The notes beneath the pieces are model-generated. The model was not told the origin of the DNA. It worked only from the letters and a program-made list of their open reading frames with translations, and did no database searches. The position numbers were made by a program, and so were the translations under genes. Of a stretch of DNA of 64,000 nt, positions 42,077-51,457 are shown piece by piece (positions within the stretch are counted from its first letter, which is position 1; every line of letters begins with the position of its first letter). Source of the stretch: Aromatoleum anaerobium (GTDB lineage Bacteria > Pseudomonadota > Gammaproteobacteria > Burkholderiales > Rhodocyclaceae); the NCBI RefSeq assembly GCF_012910705.2, contig NZ_WTVG02000033.1, forward strand, positions 62,001 to 126,000, read 5' to 3'.

Positions 42077-44923
42077 ATGGAACAGATGAGCGTAACCCAG
42101 TTCGCCGGCGAACTTAAGATGCCGGCCTCGGTGCTGCTCGAGCAGTTGCAGAAGGCCGGAGTCGAGAAGACCGGTGCCGATCAACTGCTGACTGAACAGG
42201 ACAAGGCCAGACTGCTCGAATACTTGCGCCGGTCTCACGGCCAGAGCCAGCCGAAAGGCAAGATCACCCTGACCCGCAAGCAAACGTCGGAAATCCGTGC
42301 GACCGATTCGTCGGGCCGCGCCCGCACCGTCCAGGTCGAGGTGCGCAAGAAGCGCGTCTTCATGAAACGCGATGACGTGAGCGCCGAGACGGGTACGCTC
42401 GAGAGCGCGCAAATCGAAGAGGAAGCTGCCGGCCTGCCGATGGGTGAAATCGAGCTGGTGACCGAACCCGAAAACATTGTCGAGCCCGTCGCGGAAGCCA
42501 TTCCCGAACCGGAACCCGTGCGCGAGCCCGAACCGGAACCCGTCGTCGAACCCGAGCCGGAACCTGAGCCTCGCTCCGAACCCGAGGCTCAACCGGAACC
42601 CGAGTCTGAGCCGGAAGCAGAGCCGGAATCAGAGCCCGCAACAGTGGAAGCTGCCGCACCCGCGGCGAAAACCGAGGCTCCCGCCCGGGCGCCCTCCCGG
42701 CCGCCGCTGCGAGTGTCGATCCTGAGCGACGAAGAGCGCGCTGCCCGCGAACGTGAAGCACGACGGCACGAAGAGCTGCGTGCGCGCCAGGCGGCGGACC
42801 TGAAGGCAAAACAGGACCGCGAAGCGGCCGCGCGGGCGGCGGCTGAAGCACGTCGTGCCGAAGAAGAGGCACGTGTGCGTGCCGAGACTGAGCGGCGTGC
42901 CGAAGCAGCCAAGCCGCAGGTCAAGGAGGCCCCGAAGGCGCCTGCCGGCACGCTGCATCGCCCCGCCAAGACCGAGGAAAAACCGGCCGGCAAGGACGCG
43001 AAGCGCACCGCGCGCGGCGAGACGGCTGGCGAAAGCGCGAAGCGCCGCGGCCTGAAGACGCGCGGAGAAGTCGGCGCCACCACCGGATCGTGGCGCGGCG
43101 CGCGCGGAGGCGGCAGGCGCGGTGCGCAGGACGAGCACAAGAGCTTCCAGGCTCCGACCGAACCTGTCGTGCGTGAAGTTCATGTGCCGGAGACCATTTC
43201 CGTCGCCGACCTCGCGCACAAGATGTCGGTGAAGGCGGCCGAGGTCATCAAGATTCTCATGAAGATGGGATCGATGGTGACGATCAACCAGGTGCTGGAC
43301 CAGGAAACAGCAATGATCCTGGTCGAGGAAATGGGGCACAAGGCGTTCGCCGCGAAGCTCGACGACCCGGATACCTACCTCGAGAGCGCCGAAGCGCATC
43401 ACGACGCGACGGTCGAGCCGCGCGCCCCGGTCGTCACGGTCATGGGCCACGTCGACCACGGCAAGACGTCGCTGCTCGACTACATCCGGCGGGCGAAAGT
43501 CGCTTCCGGTGAAGCGGGCGGCATCACGCAGCATATCGGCGCGTATCACGTCGAGACGCCGCGCGGCATGCTCACGTTCCTCGATACGCCGGGTCACGAG
43601 GCGTTCACCGCGATGCGTGCCCGCGGCGCGAAGGCGACCGACATCGTCATCCTGGTGGTCGCGGCCGACGACGGCGTGATGCCGCAGACGCGCGAAGCGA
43701 TTCACCACGCGAAGGCGGCCAACGTGCCGCTGGTCGTCGCGGTCAACAAGATCGACAAGCCCGACGCCAATCCGGATCGTGTCAAGCAGGAACTCGTCGC
43801 CGAGGGTGTGCTGCCCGAGGAGTACGGCGGCGACGTGATGTTCATCAACGTGTCGGCGAAGACCGGTGCGGGCATCGATTCGCTGCTCGAAGCCGTGCTG
43901 CTGCAAGCCGAAGTGCTCGAACTGACGGCGCCCGTCGATTCGCCCGCGAAGGGTCTGATCATCGAGGCGCGGCTCGACAAGGGTCGTGGGCCGGTTGCCT
44001 CGCTGCTCGTGCAGTCCGGCACGCTGCGCAAGGGCGACGTCATGCTCGTCGGGGCGACGTTCGGCCGCATTCGCGCGATGCTCGATGAGAACGGCAAGGC
44101 GATCGATCACGCCGGCCCGTCGATTCCGGTCGAAATTCTCGGCCTGTCGGACGTGCCGGCCGCAGGCGATGAGGCGATCGCGCTGGCCGACGAGAAGAAG
44201 GCGCGCGAAATCGCGCTGTTCCGCCAGGGCAAATACCGCGAGGTCAAACTCGCGAAGCAGCAGGCGGCGAAGCTCGAAAGCATGTTCGAACAGATGGCGG
44301 AAGGCGAAGTCAAGACCTTGCCGCTGATCATCAAAGCAGACGTGCAGGGTTCGCAGGAAGCTCTGGTGCAGGCGTTGAACAAGCTGTCCACCGAGGAAGT
44401 CCGGGTCAACGCGATTCACTCCGCGGTAGGCGCGATTTCGGAATCGGACGTCAACCTCGCCCAGGCTTCGGGAGCGGTCATCATCGGCTTCAACACCCGT
44501 GCCGATGCGGGCGCACGCAAGCTGGCGGAAACTTTCGGCATCGATATCCGCTACTACAACATCATCTACGACGCGGTCGACGAGGTGAAGGCCGCGCTGT
44601 CCGGGATGCTGGCGCCGGAACGCCGCGAGAACGTCATCGGCCTGGTCGAGGTGCGCCAGGTGTTCAAGGTGCCCAAGGTCGGGACCGTCGCGGGCTGTTA
44701 TGTGCTCGAAGGCGTGGTCAAGCGCGGGTCGCAGGTGCGTGTTCTTCGCAACCACGTCGTCATCCACACCGGCGAGCTCGAGTCGCTCAAGCGCTTCAAG
44801 GACGACGTCAAGGAGGTCAAGTTCGGTTTCGAATGCGGCCTTTCGATCCGCAACTTCAACGACGTCCAGGAAGGTGACCAGCTCGAGGTGTTCGAGATCC
44901 AGGAAATCGCCCGGACCCTGTAA
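42077..44923 (+). CDS. infB: Translation initiation factor IF-2
   Basis: GTPase that places initiator tRNA on the 30S subunit. 948 residues from [21 protein letters not shown]; a TTG three bases earlier is also in frame but the ATG has the better site (GGGAGGG). An N-terminal IF2_N domain is followed by a low-complexity linker of Glu-Pro repeats (about residues 135-195) and a charged helical region. The G domain begins near residue 452: GHVDHGKT (G1), [10 protein letters not shown] (G2), DTPGHEAF (G3), NKIDKPDAN (G4), SAKTGAG (G5). Domains II to IV complete the protein. Confidence 0.97.
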   Translation: MEQMSVTQFAGELKMPASVLLEQLQKAGVEKTGADQLLTEQDKARLLEYLRRSHGQSQPKGKITLTRKQTSEIRATDSSGRARTVQVEVRKKRVFMKRDDVSAETGTLESAQIEEEAAGLPMGEIELVTEPENIVEPVAEAIPEPEPVREPEPEPVVEPEPEPEPRSEPEAQPEPESEPEAEPESEPATVEAAAPAAKTEAPARAPSRPPLRVSILSDEERAAREREARRHEELRARQAADLKAKQDREAAARAAAEARRAEEEARVRAETERRAEAAKPQVKEAPKAPAGTLHRPAKTEEKPAGKDAKRTARGETAGESAKRRGLKTRGEVGATTGSWRGARGGGRRGAQDEHKSFQAPTEPVVREVHVPETISVADLAHKMSVKAAEVIKILMKMGSMVTINQVLDQETAMILVEEMGHKAFAAKLDDPDTYLESAEAHHDATVEPRAPVVTVMGHVDHGKTSLLDYIRRAKVASGEAGGITQHIGAYHVETPRGMLTFLDTPGHEAFTAMRARGAKATDIVILVVAADDGVMPQTREAIHHAKAANVPLVVAVNKIDKPDANPDRVKQELVAEGVLPEEYGGDVMFINVSAKTGAGIDSLLEAVLLQAEVLELTAPVDSPAKGLIIEARLDKGRGPVASLLVQSGTLRKGDVMLVGATFGRIRAMLDENGKAIDHAGPSIPVEILGLSDVPAAGDEAIALADEKKAREIALFRQGKYREVKLAKQQAAKLESMFEQMAEGEVKTLPLIIKADVQGSQEALVQALNKLSTEEVRVNAIHSAVGAISESDVNLAQASGAVIIGFNTRADAGARKLAETFGIDIRYYNIIYDAVDEVKAALSGMLAPERRENVIGLVEVRQVFKVPKVGTVAGCYVLEGVVKRGSQVRVLRNHVVIHTGELESLKRFKDDVKEVKFGFECGLSIRNFNDVQEGDQLEVFEIQEIARTL

Positions 44924-44926
44924 ATC

Positions 44927-45310
44927 ATGCCCAAGGAGTTTTCCAGAAGCCAGCGCGTGGCGGAGCAGATCCGCCGCGAACTGGCCGAGCTGATCCGGCT
45001 CGAAGTAAAGGACCCCCGCGTGGGGTTCATCACTTTGACCGATGTCGAGATCACGCCCGATTACGCGCACGCGAAAGTCTTTTTCACGTCGATGAAGGGC
45101 GAGGAAGGGCTCGACGAGATCCTGACGGGGCTGCGTCGCGCGAGCGGCTTCCTGCGTCGCGAGCTCGGCAAACGGGTGCGCATCCACACCCTGCCCGAGC
45201 TGCATTTTCATTACGACAGTTCGGTCGAACGCGGCAGTCGCATGTCGCAGCTGATCGACCAGGTGGTCCGGGATGATGACGCCCGCCACAAGGACGATCC
45301 GGAGAGCTGA
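44927..45310 (+). CDS. rbfA: Ribosome-binding factor A
   Basis: Small KH-fold protein for late 30S maturation and cold adaptation. 127 residues: FSRSQRVAEQIRRELAELIRLEVKDPRVGFITLTDVEITPDYAHAKVFF is a clear RbfA N-terminus, and ELHFHYDSSVERGSRMSQLID its C-terminus. It starts three bases after infB and six bases before truB, a tightly packed operon. Confidence 0.96.
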   Translation: MPKEFSRSQRVAEQIRRELAELIRLEVKDPRVGFITLTDVEITPDYAHAKVFFTSMKGEEGLDEILTGLRRASGFLRRELGKRVRIHTLPELHFHYDSSVERGSRMSQLIDQVVRDDDARHKDDPES

Positions 45311-45316
45311 GCAGAT

Positions 45317-46243
45317 TTGAAAGCATCGAAACAATTCCGGCATCAACGCCGGATCGTCGACGGCGTCCTGCTGCTCGACAAGCCCCGGGGCCTGACGTCG
45401 AACGCCGCACTGCAGACGGCGCGTCGGCTCCTGAATGCGGCGAAGGCAGGGCACACCGGGACGCTGGACCCGATGGCGACCGGATTGCTGCCGCTGACGC
45501 TGGGCGAAGCCACCAAGTTCTCGCAGATGCTGCTCGATGCCGACAAGGCCTACGAGGCCACGGTGCGGCTCGGCATTGAAACGGACACCGGCGATGCGGA
45601 CGGCGCGCCGATCGCAACAGCTCCCGTGCACGTGACGGACGATTCGATCCGCCACGCGCTGGCGGCGCTGACCGGTGAAATCGAACAGGTTCCGCCGATG
45701 TATTCGGCGCTCAAGCGCGACGGCAAGCCCCTGTACGAATACGCCCGTGCGGGGATCGAGGTCGAGCGCGCCGCGCGCCCCGTGACGATCCATGCGCTCG
45801 AACTGCTCGGCGTGGAGGGTGATTCGTTGCGGATCCGCGTCGATTGCAGCAAGGGAACATATATCCGCACGCTGGCCACCGATCTGGGCCGCTTGCTCGG
45901 TTGCGGCGGGCATCTCACTGAGCTGCGGCGGACAAGGATCGGACCATTCCATGTAGACGACGCCGTTACGCTCACGGCGCTGGAAGCGGTGCCTCCGGAG
46001 TCGCGCGCCGGGCTGCTGGCGCCGGTCGATGCGCTGGTGGTTCATCTGCCGCGCATCGAACTCGATGCCCCCCAGGCGGGCCTGCTTCTGCAGGGGCGCG
46101 TGCTTGCGGTTGCCTGCGGCACCGCGGGACTGGTGCGCATTTACGGCGAAGGCCGTTACCTCGGGCTGGGGGAATGCGACGGAAACGGCACATTGTCACC
46201 GAAACGTCTCGTTTCGACGGTCGTCACAGCGCAACAATCTTGA
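45317..46243 (+). CDS. truB: tRNA pseudouridine(55) synthase
   Basis: Makes the pseudouridine at position 55 of nearly all elongator tRNAs. The catalytic aspartate is in GHTGTLDPMATGLLPL (about residue 54); family segments GVLLLDKPRGLTSN and DCSKGTYIRTLATDLG are present. It uses a TTG start at 45317 (MKASKQFRHQRRIVDG), inferred because no ATG or GTG lies in a suitable position before the conserved N-terminus. 308 residues. Confidence 0.94.
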   Translation: MKASKQFRHQRRIVDGVLLLDKPRGLTSNAALQTARRLLNAAKAGHTGTLDPMATGLLPLTLGEATKFSQMLLDADKAYEATVRLGIETDTGDADGAPIATAPVHVTDDSIRHALAALTGEIEQVPPMYSALKRDGKPLYEYARAGIEVERAARPVTIHALELLGVEGDSLRIRVDCSKGTYIRTLATDLGRLLGCGGHLTELRRTRIGPFHVDDAVTLTALEAVPPESRAGLLAPVDALVVHLPRIELDAPQAGLLLQGRVLAVACGTAGLVRIYGEGRYLGLGECDGNGTLSPKRLVSTVVTAQQS

Positions 46244-46249
46244 TAACGA

Positions 46250-46279
46250 TTGAGTTTTCCGGGCAGCGTTCGGTATAAT
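46250..46279 (+). promoter_or_regulatory. Promoter of rpsO-pnp
   Basis: TTGAGT at 46250-46255, an 18-base spacer and a perfect TATAAT at 46274-46279, giving transcription start near 46287 and an rpsO leader of about 35 bases. Confidence 0.75.
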
Positions 46280-46321
46280 CGTCCGCTTCTGATTGGCAGA
46301 ACGAAAAGAGTAAACACCCAC

Positions 46322-46591
46322 ATGGCTCTCGATACCGCATCCAAGTCGCAGATCGTCAACGACTTCCAGCGCGCCCAAGGCGACACCGGTTCCCCGGAAG
46401 TCCAAGTCGCGCTTCTCACCGCCCGCATCAACGGGCTGACCGGTCATTTCAAGGCCAACGCGAAAGATCACCACTCGCGCCGTGGCCTGCTGAAGATGGT
46501 CAGCCAGCGCCGCAAGCTGCTGGACTACCTGAAAGGCAAGAACGCCGACAGCTATCGCAACCTGATCGAGCGTCTGGGCCTGCGCAAGTAA
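46322..46591 (+). CDS. rpsO: 30S ribosomal protein S15
   Basis: 89 residues from [21 protein letters not shown], the canonical S15 sequence ([43 protein letters not shown]). S15 binds 16S rRNA helix 22 and nucleates the 30S platform. Followed by a strong hairpin and then pnp, the conserved rpsO-pnp pair. Confidence 0.98.
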
Positions 46592-46644
46592 TCACGCTGG
46601 CCGTGGCGAATCCGACAGCGTCGAAAAAGGCAATTTAAGCCGGC

Positions 46645-46686
46645 AAGCCGGTGCGGGTCCCGAAGGGCCGCACCGGCTTTGTTTTT
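46645..46686 (+). terminator. rpsO-pnp intergenic terminator
   Basis: A 12-bp stem (46645-46656 with 46668-46679) with an 11-base loop, followed by TGTTTTT. In Escherichia coli the rpsO-pnp spacer also holds a terminator and an RNase III hairpin; this one is likely partial, letting pnp be read from the rpsO promoter. Confidence 0.8.
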
Positions 46687-46753
46687 GCAGCGTCGGATTT
46701 GTTAAACATCGCAGTTGTAGTTTGCTGCACCATTTATCGAGAGGATCTTCATC

Positions 46754-48853
46754 TTGCCTACCGCTATCAAGAAAACCTTCGCGTACGGTGCCCATACCGT
46801 AACGCTCGAAACCGGTGAGATCGCTCGCCAGGCCGGCGGTGCCGTGATCGTTAACATGGACGACACGATCGTGCTGGCGACGGTCGTCGCCGCCAAGGAG
46901 GCCAAGACGGGACAGGATTTCTTCCCGCTTACCGTGGACTACGTCGAGAAGTTCTACGCTGCGGGGCGCATCCCCGGCGGCTTCTTCAAGCGCGAAGGCC
47001 GCCCGACCGAGAAGGAAACGCTGACCAGCCGCCTGATCGACCGTCCGATCCGCCCGCTTTTCCCGGAAGGCTTCTATAACGAAGTCCAGGTCATCGTCAC
47101 CGTGCTGTCGCTGAATCCGGAGGTCGATCCGGACATCCCCGCGATGATCGGCGCGTCGGCCGCGCTGGCGATTTCCGGCGTTCCGTTCGACGGCCCGATC
47201 GGCGCATGCCGCGTCGGGTACAGCGACGGCCAGTACCTGCTGAACCCGACGGTCGAACAGCTCAAGACCAGCGAACTCAACCTGGTGGTCGCCGGTACCG
47301 AGGCGGCCGTGCTGATGGTCGAGTCGGAAGCCAGGGAGCTGTCGGAAGAAGTCATGCTCGGTGCGGTGGTGTTCGGCCACCAGCAGATGCAGGTCGCGAT
47401 CCGCGCCATCAACGAACTGGTCGAAGTGGCTGGCAAGCCCGAGTGGGACTGGCAGCCGCCGGCGAAAAACGAGCCGCTGATCGCCCGCATCAAGGAACTG
47501 GCCGGCGCCCAGCTCGAAGAAGCCTTCCGCATCACGAGCAAGCAGGCCCGCACCCAGCGGATCAGCGAAATCCGCAAGCAGACGATTGCCATCGTGACCG
47601 AAGGCCTCGAAGTCCCGCCGTCGGGCAACGAGCTGAAGGACATCTTCCATGACCTCGAAGCCGGTGTCGTTCGCAGCCGCATCCTTGCGGGCGAGCCGCG
47701 TATCGACGGACGCGACACGCGTACCGTGCGACCCATCGACATCCGCGTCGGCGTGCTGCCGCGTACGCACGGGTCGGCTCTGTTCACCCGCGGCGAAACC
47801 CAGGCGCTGGTCATCGCCACGCTCGGCACCGGGCGCGACGAACAGATCATCGATGCGATCGCCGGCGAGTACCGCGAAAGTTTCATGCTGCACTACAACT
47901 TCCCGCCGTTCTCCACGGGCGAAACCGGCCGCATGGGGGTGACGAAGCGCCGCGAGGTCGGACACGGTCGCCTCGCCAAGCGCGCGCTGATCGCGGCGCT
48001 GCCGGCAGACGAGGACTTCAGCTATACGGTTCGCGTTGTGTCCGAGATCACCGAATCGAACGGTTCGAGCTCGATGGCTTCGGTATGCGGGGCGTCGCTC
48101 GCGATGATGGACGCCGGGGTGCCGATGAAGGCGCACGTCGCCGGTATCGCGATGGGCCTGATCAAGGAAGGCAATCGCTTCGCCGTGCTGACCGACATCC
48201 TCGGTGACGAGGATCACCTCGGCGACATGGACTTCAAGGTCGCGGGTACCGAGAACGGCATCACCGCACTGCAGATGGACATCAAGATCCAGGGCATCAC
48301 GAAGGAAATCATGCAGGTCGCGCTGGGCCAGGCCGGGGAGGGACGGATCCATATCCTCGCGCTGATGAAGCAGGCGCTGGCGTCGCATCGCGGCGAAGTA
48401 TCGGAGTTCGCGCCGCGCATGCTGACGATGAAGATCAATCCGGAGAAGATCCGCGATGTCATCGGCAAGGGCGGGGCGGTGATCCGCGGGCTGCAGGAAG
48501 AAACCGGTACCGTTATCGAACTGCAGGACGACGGTAGCGTCACGATCTCGTCGGTCAGTGCCGAAGGCGCGCAGCTTGCAAAGGAAAAGATCGAGGCGAT
48601 CACGGCCGAAGTCGAAGTCGGCAAGGTCTACAACGGAACCGTGGTCCGGCTCCTGGATTTCGGCGCGATCGTCAACATCATGCCGGGTCGCGATGGGCTG
48701 CTGCACGTCTCGCAGATCGCGAACGAGCGCGTCAATAACGTCGCAGACTATGTGAAGGAAGGGCAGGCGGTGCGCGTCAAGGTGCTGGAGACCGACGAGC
48801 GCGGCAAGATTCGCCTGAGCATGAAGGCGCTGCTGGATCAGCCGGCCGAGTAA
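46754..48853 (+). CDS. pnp: Polyribonucleotide nucleotidyltransferase (PNPase)
   Basis: 3'-5' phosphorolytic exoribonuclease of the RNA degradosome. 699 residues: two RNase PH domains ([46 protein letters not shown]), an alpha-helical linker, a KH domain ([20 protein letters not shown]) and an S1 domain ([30 protein letters not shown]). A TTG at 46754 is the likely start ([12 protein letters not shown]), matching the usual N-terminus of the family. Confidence 0.96.
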   Translation: MPTAIKKTFAYGAHTVTLETGEIARQAGGAVIVNMDDTIVLATVVAAKEAKTGQDFFPLTVDYVEKFYAAGRIPGGFFKREGRPTEKETLTSRLIDRPIRPLFPEGFYNEVQVIVTVLSLNPEVDPDIPAMIGASAALAISGVPFDGPIGACRVGYSDGQYLLNPTVEQLKTSELNLVVAGTEAAVLMVESEARELSEEVMLGAVVFGHQQMQVAIRAINELVEVAGKPEWDWQPPAKNEPLIARIKELAGAQLEEAFRITSKQARTQRISEIRKQTIAIVTEGLEVPPSGNELKDIFHDLEAGVVRSRILAGEPRIDGRDTRTVRPIDIRVGVLPRTHGSALFTRGETQALVIATLGTGRDEQIIDAIAGEYRESFMLHYNFPPFSTGETGRMGVTKRREVGHGRLAKRALIAALPADEDFSYTVRVVSEITESNGSSSMASVCGASLAMMDAGVPMKAHVAGIAMGLIKEGNRFAVLTDILGDEDHLGDMDFKVAGTENGITALQMDIKIQGITKEIMQVALGQAGEGRIHILALMKQALASHRGEVSEFAPRMLTMKINPEKIRDVIGKGGAVIRGLQEETGTVIELQDDGSVTISSVSAEGAQLAKEKIEAITAEVEVGKVYNGTVVRLLDFGAIVNIMPGRDGLLHVSQIANERVNNVADYVKEGQAVRVKVLETDERGKIRLSMKALLDQPAE

Positions 48854-48872
48854 GCGACGAACCGAGCTGAAG

Positions 48873-48902
48873 AAAAAGGGACGCCATGGCGTCCCTTTTT
48901 TC
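48873..48902 (+). terminator. pnp terminator
   Basis: A near-perfect palindrome with an A-run on the 5' side and a T-run on the 3' side (48873-48902) 20 bases after the pnp stop. The symmetry allows it to terminate both pnp and the convergent dksA transcript. Confidence 0.85.
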
Positions 48903-48952
48903 ATGAAGCGGTTCCCGCCCGCGGCGACGCCGGAGAGCGGGTGCGGGCCGGT

Positions 48953-49378
48953 TTACTTCGCGACCTGGCGTTCGCGCATTTCTTCGAGCGTCTTGCAGTC
49001 GATGCACATCGTCGCGGTTGGGCGCGCCTCCAGGCGCTTCAGGCCGATTTCGACGCCGCAGCTGTCGCAATAGCCATATTCACCCGCATTGATCCGGCCC
49101 AGCGCTTCGTCGATCTTCTTGATCAGTTTTCGCTCACGATCCCGGTTGCGCAACTCCAGCGCAATATCGGATTCCTGGCTCGCCCGGTCGTTGGGGTCGG
49201 CAAACACAGTGGCTTCGTCCTGCATCGTGTGCACCGTGCGTTCGATATCCCCGACCAGCTCCTGCTTGACCGTCTCGAGCATGCCGCGGAAGTGAGCCAG
49301 CTGCTTCTCGCTCATGTACTCCTCGCCTTCGGCGGGAACATAGGGCGGGAATTGCTTTTGCAGTGTGTCGTCTGGCAT
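48953..49378 (-). CDS. dksA: RNA polymerase-binding transcription factor DksA
   Basis: Works with ppGpp in the stringent response by entering the RNA polymerase secondary channel. 141 residues, with a coiled coil (about 35-110) whose tip carries the conserved acid residues in ADPNDRAS, and a four-cysteine zinc finger (CDSCG ... CIDC). The start MPDDTLQKQFPP at 49378 is typical. Confidence 0.96.
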   Translation of the reverse strand: MPDDTLQKQFPPYVPAEGEEYMSEKQLAHFRGMLETVKQELVGDIERTVHTMQDEATVFADPNDRASQESDIALELRNRDRERKLIKKIDEALGRINAGEYGYCDSCGVEIGLKRLEARPTATMCIDCKTLEEMRERQVAK

Positions 49379-49534
49379 GACTTCGACTTCCGGTTGGTAA
49401 TTGAAGGAAGCGAACTAATAGCAGAATCTTCTGTAACGAGCAAGCAAGCCCCCGTTTCGCCCGCGATTCGAGCAGCAATCCGGCTCCCTCGCGAGGCGCG
49501 CATCAACAAACTCTTCATGTCCGAAGAAACATGT

Positions 49535-49563
49535 TTGACGCACGCCGAGTAGGTGTGTATTAT
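49535..49563 (+). promoter_or_regulatory. Promoter of the tRNA-Pro/Arg/His cluster
   Basis: TTGACG at 49535-49540, 17-base spacer, TATTAT at 49558-49563, placed 10 bases before tRNA-Pro. Confidence 0.8.
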
Positions 49564-49573
49564 TCGCCGCTCT

Positions 49574-49650
49574 CGGGGTGTAGCGCAGTCCGGTAGCGCG
49601 CTTGCTTTGGGAGCAAGATGTCGGGGGTTCGAATCCCTCCACCCCGACCA
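49574..49650 (+). tRNA. tRNA-Pro (TGG)
   Basis: Acceptor CGGGGTG/CACCCCG, anticodon stem CTTGC/GCAAG with loop TTTGGGA (anticodon TGG), T-loop TTCGAAT, encoded CCA. Confidence 0.96.
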
Positions 49651-49677
49651 GCTAACCCCGAAATGCCCGCGGGATTT

Positions 49678-49754
49678 CTGCCCGTAGCTCAATTGGATAG
49701 AGCACCGGCCTTCTAAGCCGGGGGTTACAGGTTCGATCCCTGTCGGGCAGGCCA
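49678..49754 (+). tRNA. tRNA-Arg (TCT)
   Basis: Acceptor CTGCCCG/CGGGCAG, anticodon stem CCGGC/GCCGG with loop CTTCTAA (anticodon TCT), T-arm ACAGG/CCTGT with loop TTCGATC, encoded CCA. Confidence 0.95.
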
Positions 49755-49794
49755 AATGATTTTTTGGTTGCAGAGTTTCTGCAACCTTGAAAGT

Positions 49795-49871
49795 GGCGGC
49801 ATTAGCTCAGTTGGTAGAGCACTGGATTGTGGCTCCAGTTGTCACCGGTTCGATCCCGGTATGTCGCCCCA
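49795..49871 (+). tRNA. tRNA-His (GTG), host site of the integrated element
   Basis: Acceptor GCGGCAT/ATGTCGC with a G at position -1 and C at 73, the identity features of histidine tRNA; anticodon loop TTGTGGC (anticodon GTG); encoded CCA. An integrase gene ends 68 bases downstream in opposite orientation, so the 3' half of this tRNA is the likely attachment site. The matching repeat at the other end of the element is outside the window. Confidence 0.95.
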
Positions 49872-49902
49872 AGTAATTCAATAGCTTACGAGCTATACCT
49901 TG

Positions 49903-49963
49903 GCGCCGGCGGTGTCGCTTCTTACGAAGTTTGTAAGATCAGCGGGCCGCCGGCGCTTTTCTT
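49903..49963 (+). terminator. Terminator-like inverted repeat after tRNA-His, overlapping the int 3' end
   Basis: GCGCCGGCGG at 49903-49912 pairs perfectly with CCGCCGGCGC at 49947-49956, followed by TTTTCTT. The enclosed region contains a further small hairpin (CTTAC 49921-49925 with GTAAG 49933-49937). It is supplied by the integrated element and would close the tRNA transcript before it becomes antisense to the integrase gene. Confidence 0.65.
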
Positions 49964-51003
49964 ATGCGCCTTCTGTCATAGACCTTGCTCACGACCGCCT
50001 CGGTGCGATGGCCAGTCAAATCGCTCGCTTTGCGACCGGCTTCGGTCGTGTCTGTGACGGTCTTCGCGCGGAGGTCATGGAAGGTAAATCGTTCGTTGCC
50101 GGCTTCTTCCCACGCGTTCATCATCCGCTGCCACATCGACTTGAAGCCGGTTGCGGTGTAGGGCTGGCCGTCGCCGCTGAAGATCAGGTAGGTGCTCGTG
50201 ATCTTCGACGGAAGGGCAAGGCACTCGTCGACCGCGGCCTGCAGTTCGGTGGTCCATTCGACCAAGGTGCGGGCGCCGCGCTTGCGCTTGCCGAATTCGA
50301 TCCCGTCGTCCTTGATCTGCGTGCGGCTGATTTTCAGCACCTGACCGAGTGCCTTCCCCGTAAGGTATGCAATGTGGGCGGCGAGGGCGAGGCGGCGGCC
50401 GGCGTCGCTGGTCCGCTTTGCTGGGCTGTCTTCGTCGAGGTGTCCGTTCGCGCGGCAGAAGGTGAGGAAGGCGTCGAACTCGGCGTCGCTCACGAGGCGG
50501 TCGCGCGCGTTCTCTTCGTTGCGCTCGACGCCTGTGCAGGGGTTCAGGTCGAGCGCGCCGGCATTGACCAGGCGCGAGAACATGCGGGAAAGCAGCGCGA
50601 TCTCGCGATTGGCCCGAACTGGCGCCTCAGCGCCGCGATAAAGGTGCAAGTAGTCCCAGATGTGCTTCGGGCGGACGGCCTCGGGTGCCATATTGCCGAA
50701 TGCCTTCTTCAGCGCGACGAGCTCTAGCTCGTTGCTGTCGATTGTCTCAGGCGAGAGCTTCCGGCGCTCCATGAGGCGCTTACGCTCCTTCATCAGCTCG
50801 TCGAGGTGGTCGCCAATGGTGCCGGCCGGACGTGCCTCTCCGTCCAGTTCGAGAAGCTTGCGCCTCGCGTCTTTCAGGTTGTGGCCGAGGTTGATCCGCC
50901 GGTTGTCGGGTGTGACCGTGAAGTAGGTCGTCACTCGTTTACCACGGTACTCGTAGAGACGGCTCATCCCAAGGTGTAGGCCAGTTTTCCTGCGTCCAAT
51001 CAT
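49939..51003 (-). CDS. int: Tyrosine-type site-specific integrase
   Basis: 354-residue phage/ICE integrase adjacent to tRNA-His. A basic N-terminal arm-type region and a SAM-like core-binding domain (about 60-165) precede the catalytic domain. The second-box residues are present: TFHDLRAKTV (H and R), LTGHRTEAVV (H) and the nucleophile tyrosine in KVYDRRR. The first box reads LTGKALGQVLKI, where most family members have Arg at the position occupied here by Ala (TG-x-R), so activity is uncertain. The start overlaps the DUF4224 stop by ATGA, so the two are co-translated. Confidence 0.9.
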   Translation of the reverse strand: MIGRRKTGLHLGMSRLYEYRGKRVTTYFTVTPDNRRINLGHNLKDARRKLLELDGEARPAGTIGDHLDELMKERKRLMERRKLSPETIDSNELELVALKKAFGNMAPEAVRPKHIWDYLHLYRGAEAPVRANREIALLSRMFSRLVNAGALDLNPCTGVERNEENARDRLVSDAEFDAFLTFCRANGHLDEDSPAKRTSDAGRRLALAAHIAYLTGKALGQVLKISRTQIKDDGIEFGKRKRGARTLVEWTTELQAAVDECLALPSKITSTYLIFSGDGQPYTATGFKSMWQRMMNAWEEAGNERFTFHDLRAKTVTDTTEAGRKASDLTGHRTEAVVSKVYDRRRIRKAPAAR

Positions 51004-51362
51004 GCTGTCGTCCAGGCGGTAAAATCTGGCTCGCTATCACCGGGGTGAGCAGATGCCATTCCCAATTTCTGTTCTGCGTATGAACGCAGTACCTTGGGGT
51101 TGCCCATACGAGACAGAGTGTAGATCCAGCCCTTCTGGTCAAGCCAGCTGCACTGCAGGGACTTGACCGGGGTATCGGTCAAGTCTGCAAGTTCGTCTGG
51201 GCTAACGGTGATTGCGATGGCCGCCACCCCTGATGATGAAAGAGAATTCGGGGTGGAAGGAGGCGGGAAGAGGTCGCGCAATTTTTTGGCGGCTCGACCC
51301 CGCAAGCTAACGTGACCCGCCGAACTGACTCGTACCCCGGATTGCTTCCATAGAGAGCGCAC
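51000..51362 (-). CDS. DUF4224 domain protein upstream of the integrase
   Basis: 120 residues. The C-terminal part (VSPDELADLTDTPVKSLQCSWL-DQKGWIYTLSRMGNPKVLRSYAEQKLG) matches DUF4224, a small domain found just upstream of phage and ICE integrases and thought to act with them. The N-terminal 50 residues are low complexity and the true start may be later. The stop overlaps the int ATG. Its promoter region abuts an IS110-type element only about 95 bases upstream, so native control of int may be altered. Confidence 0.7.
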   Translation of the reverse strand: MRSLWKQSGVRVSSAGHVSLRGRAAKKLRDLFPPPSTPNSLSSSGVAAIAITVSPDELADLTDTPVKSLQCSWLDQKGWIYTLSRMGNPKVLRSYAEQKLGMASAHPGDSEPDFTAWTTA

Positions 51363-51457
51363 GTTAAACAGGCCGTCGGCGACTTGTCGCCTTCAGGCAC
51401 TTTCAGTTCTGGCACCCGCCCCCTTCCACTGTTGAGTGTAATTCGACGGGAGATGGC

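Noticed and set aside
42629-46045. 1138-residue open frame on the minus strand opposite infB, rbfA and truB
   Set aside because: Composition is that of an antisense shadow (high Arg, His, Asp), with no motif, and it covers essential genes on the other strand.
46592-48904. 770-residue minus-strand frame opposite pnp
   Set aside because: Shadow of pnp; overlaps the bidirectional terminator and has no domain.
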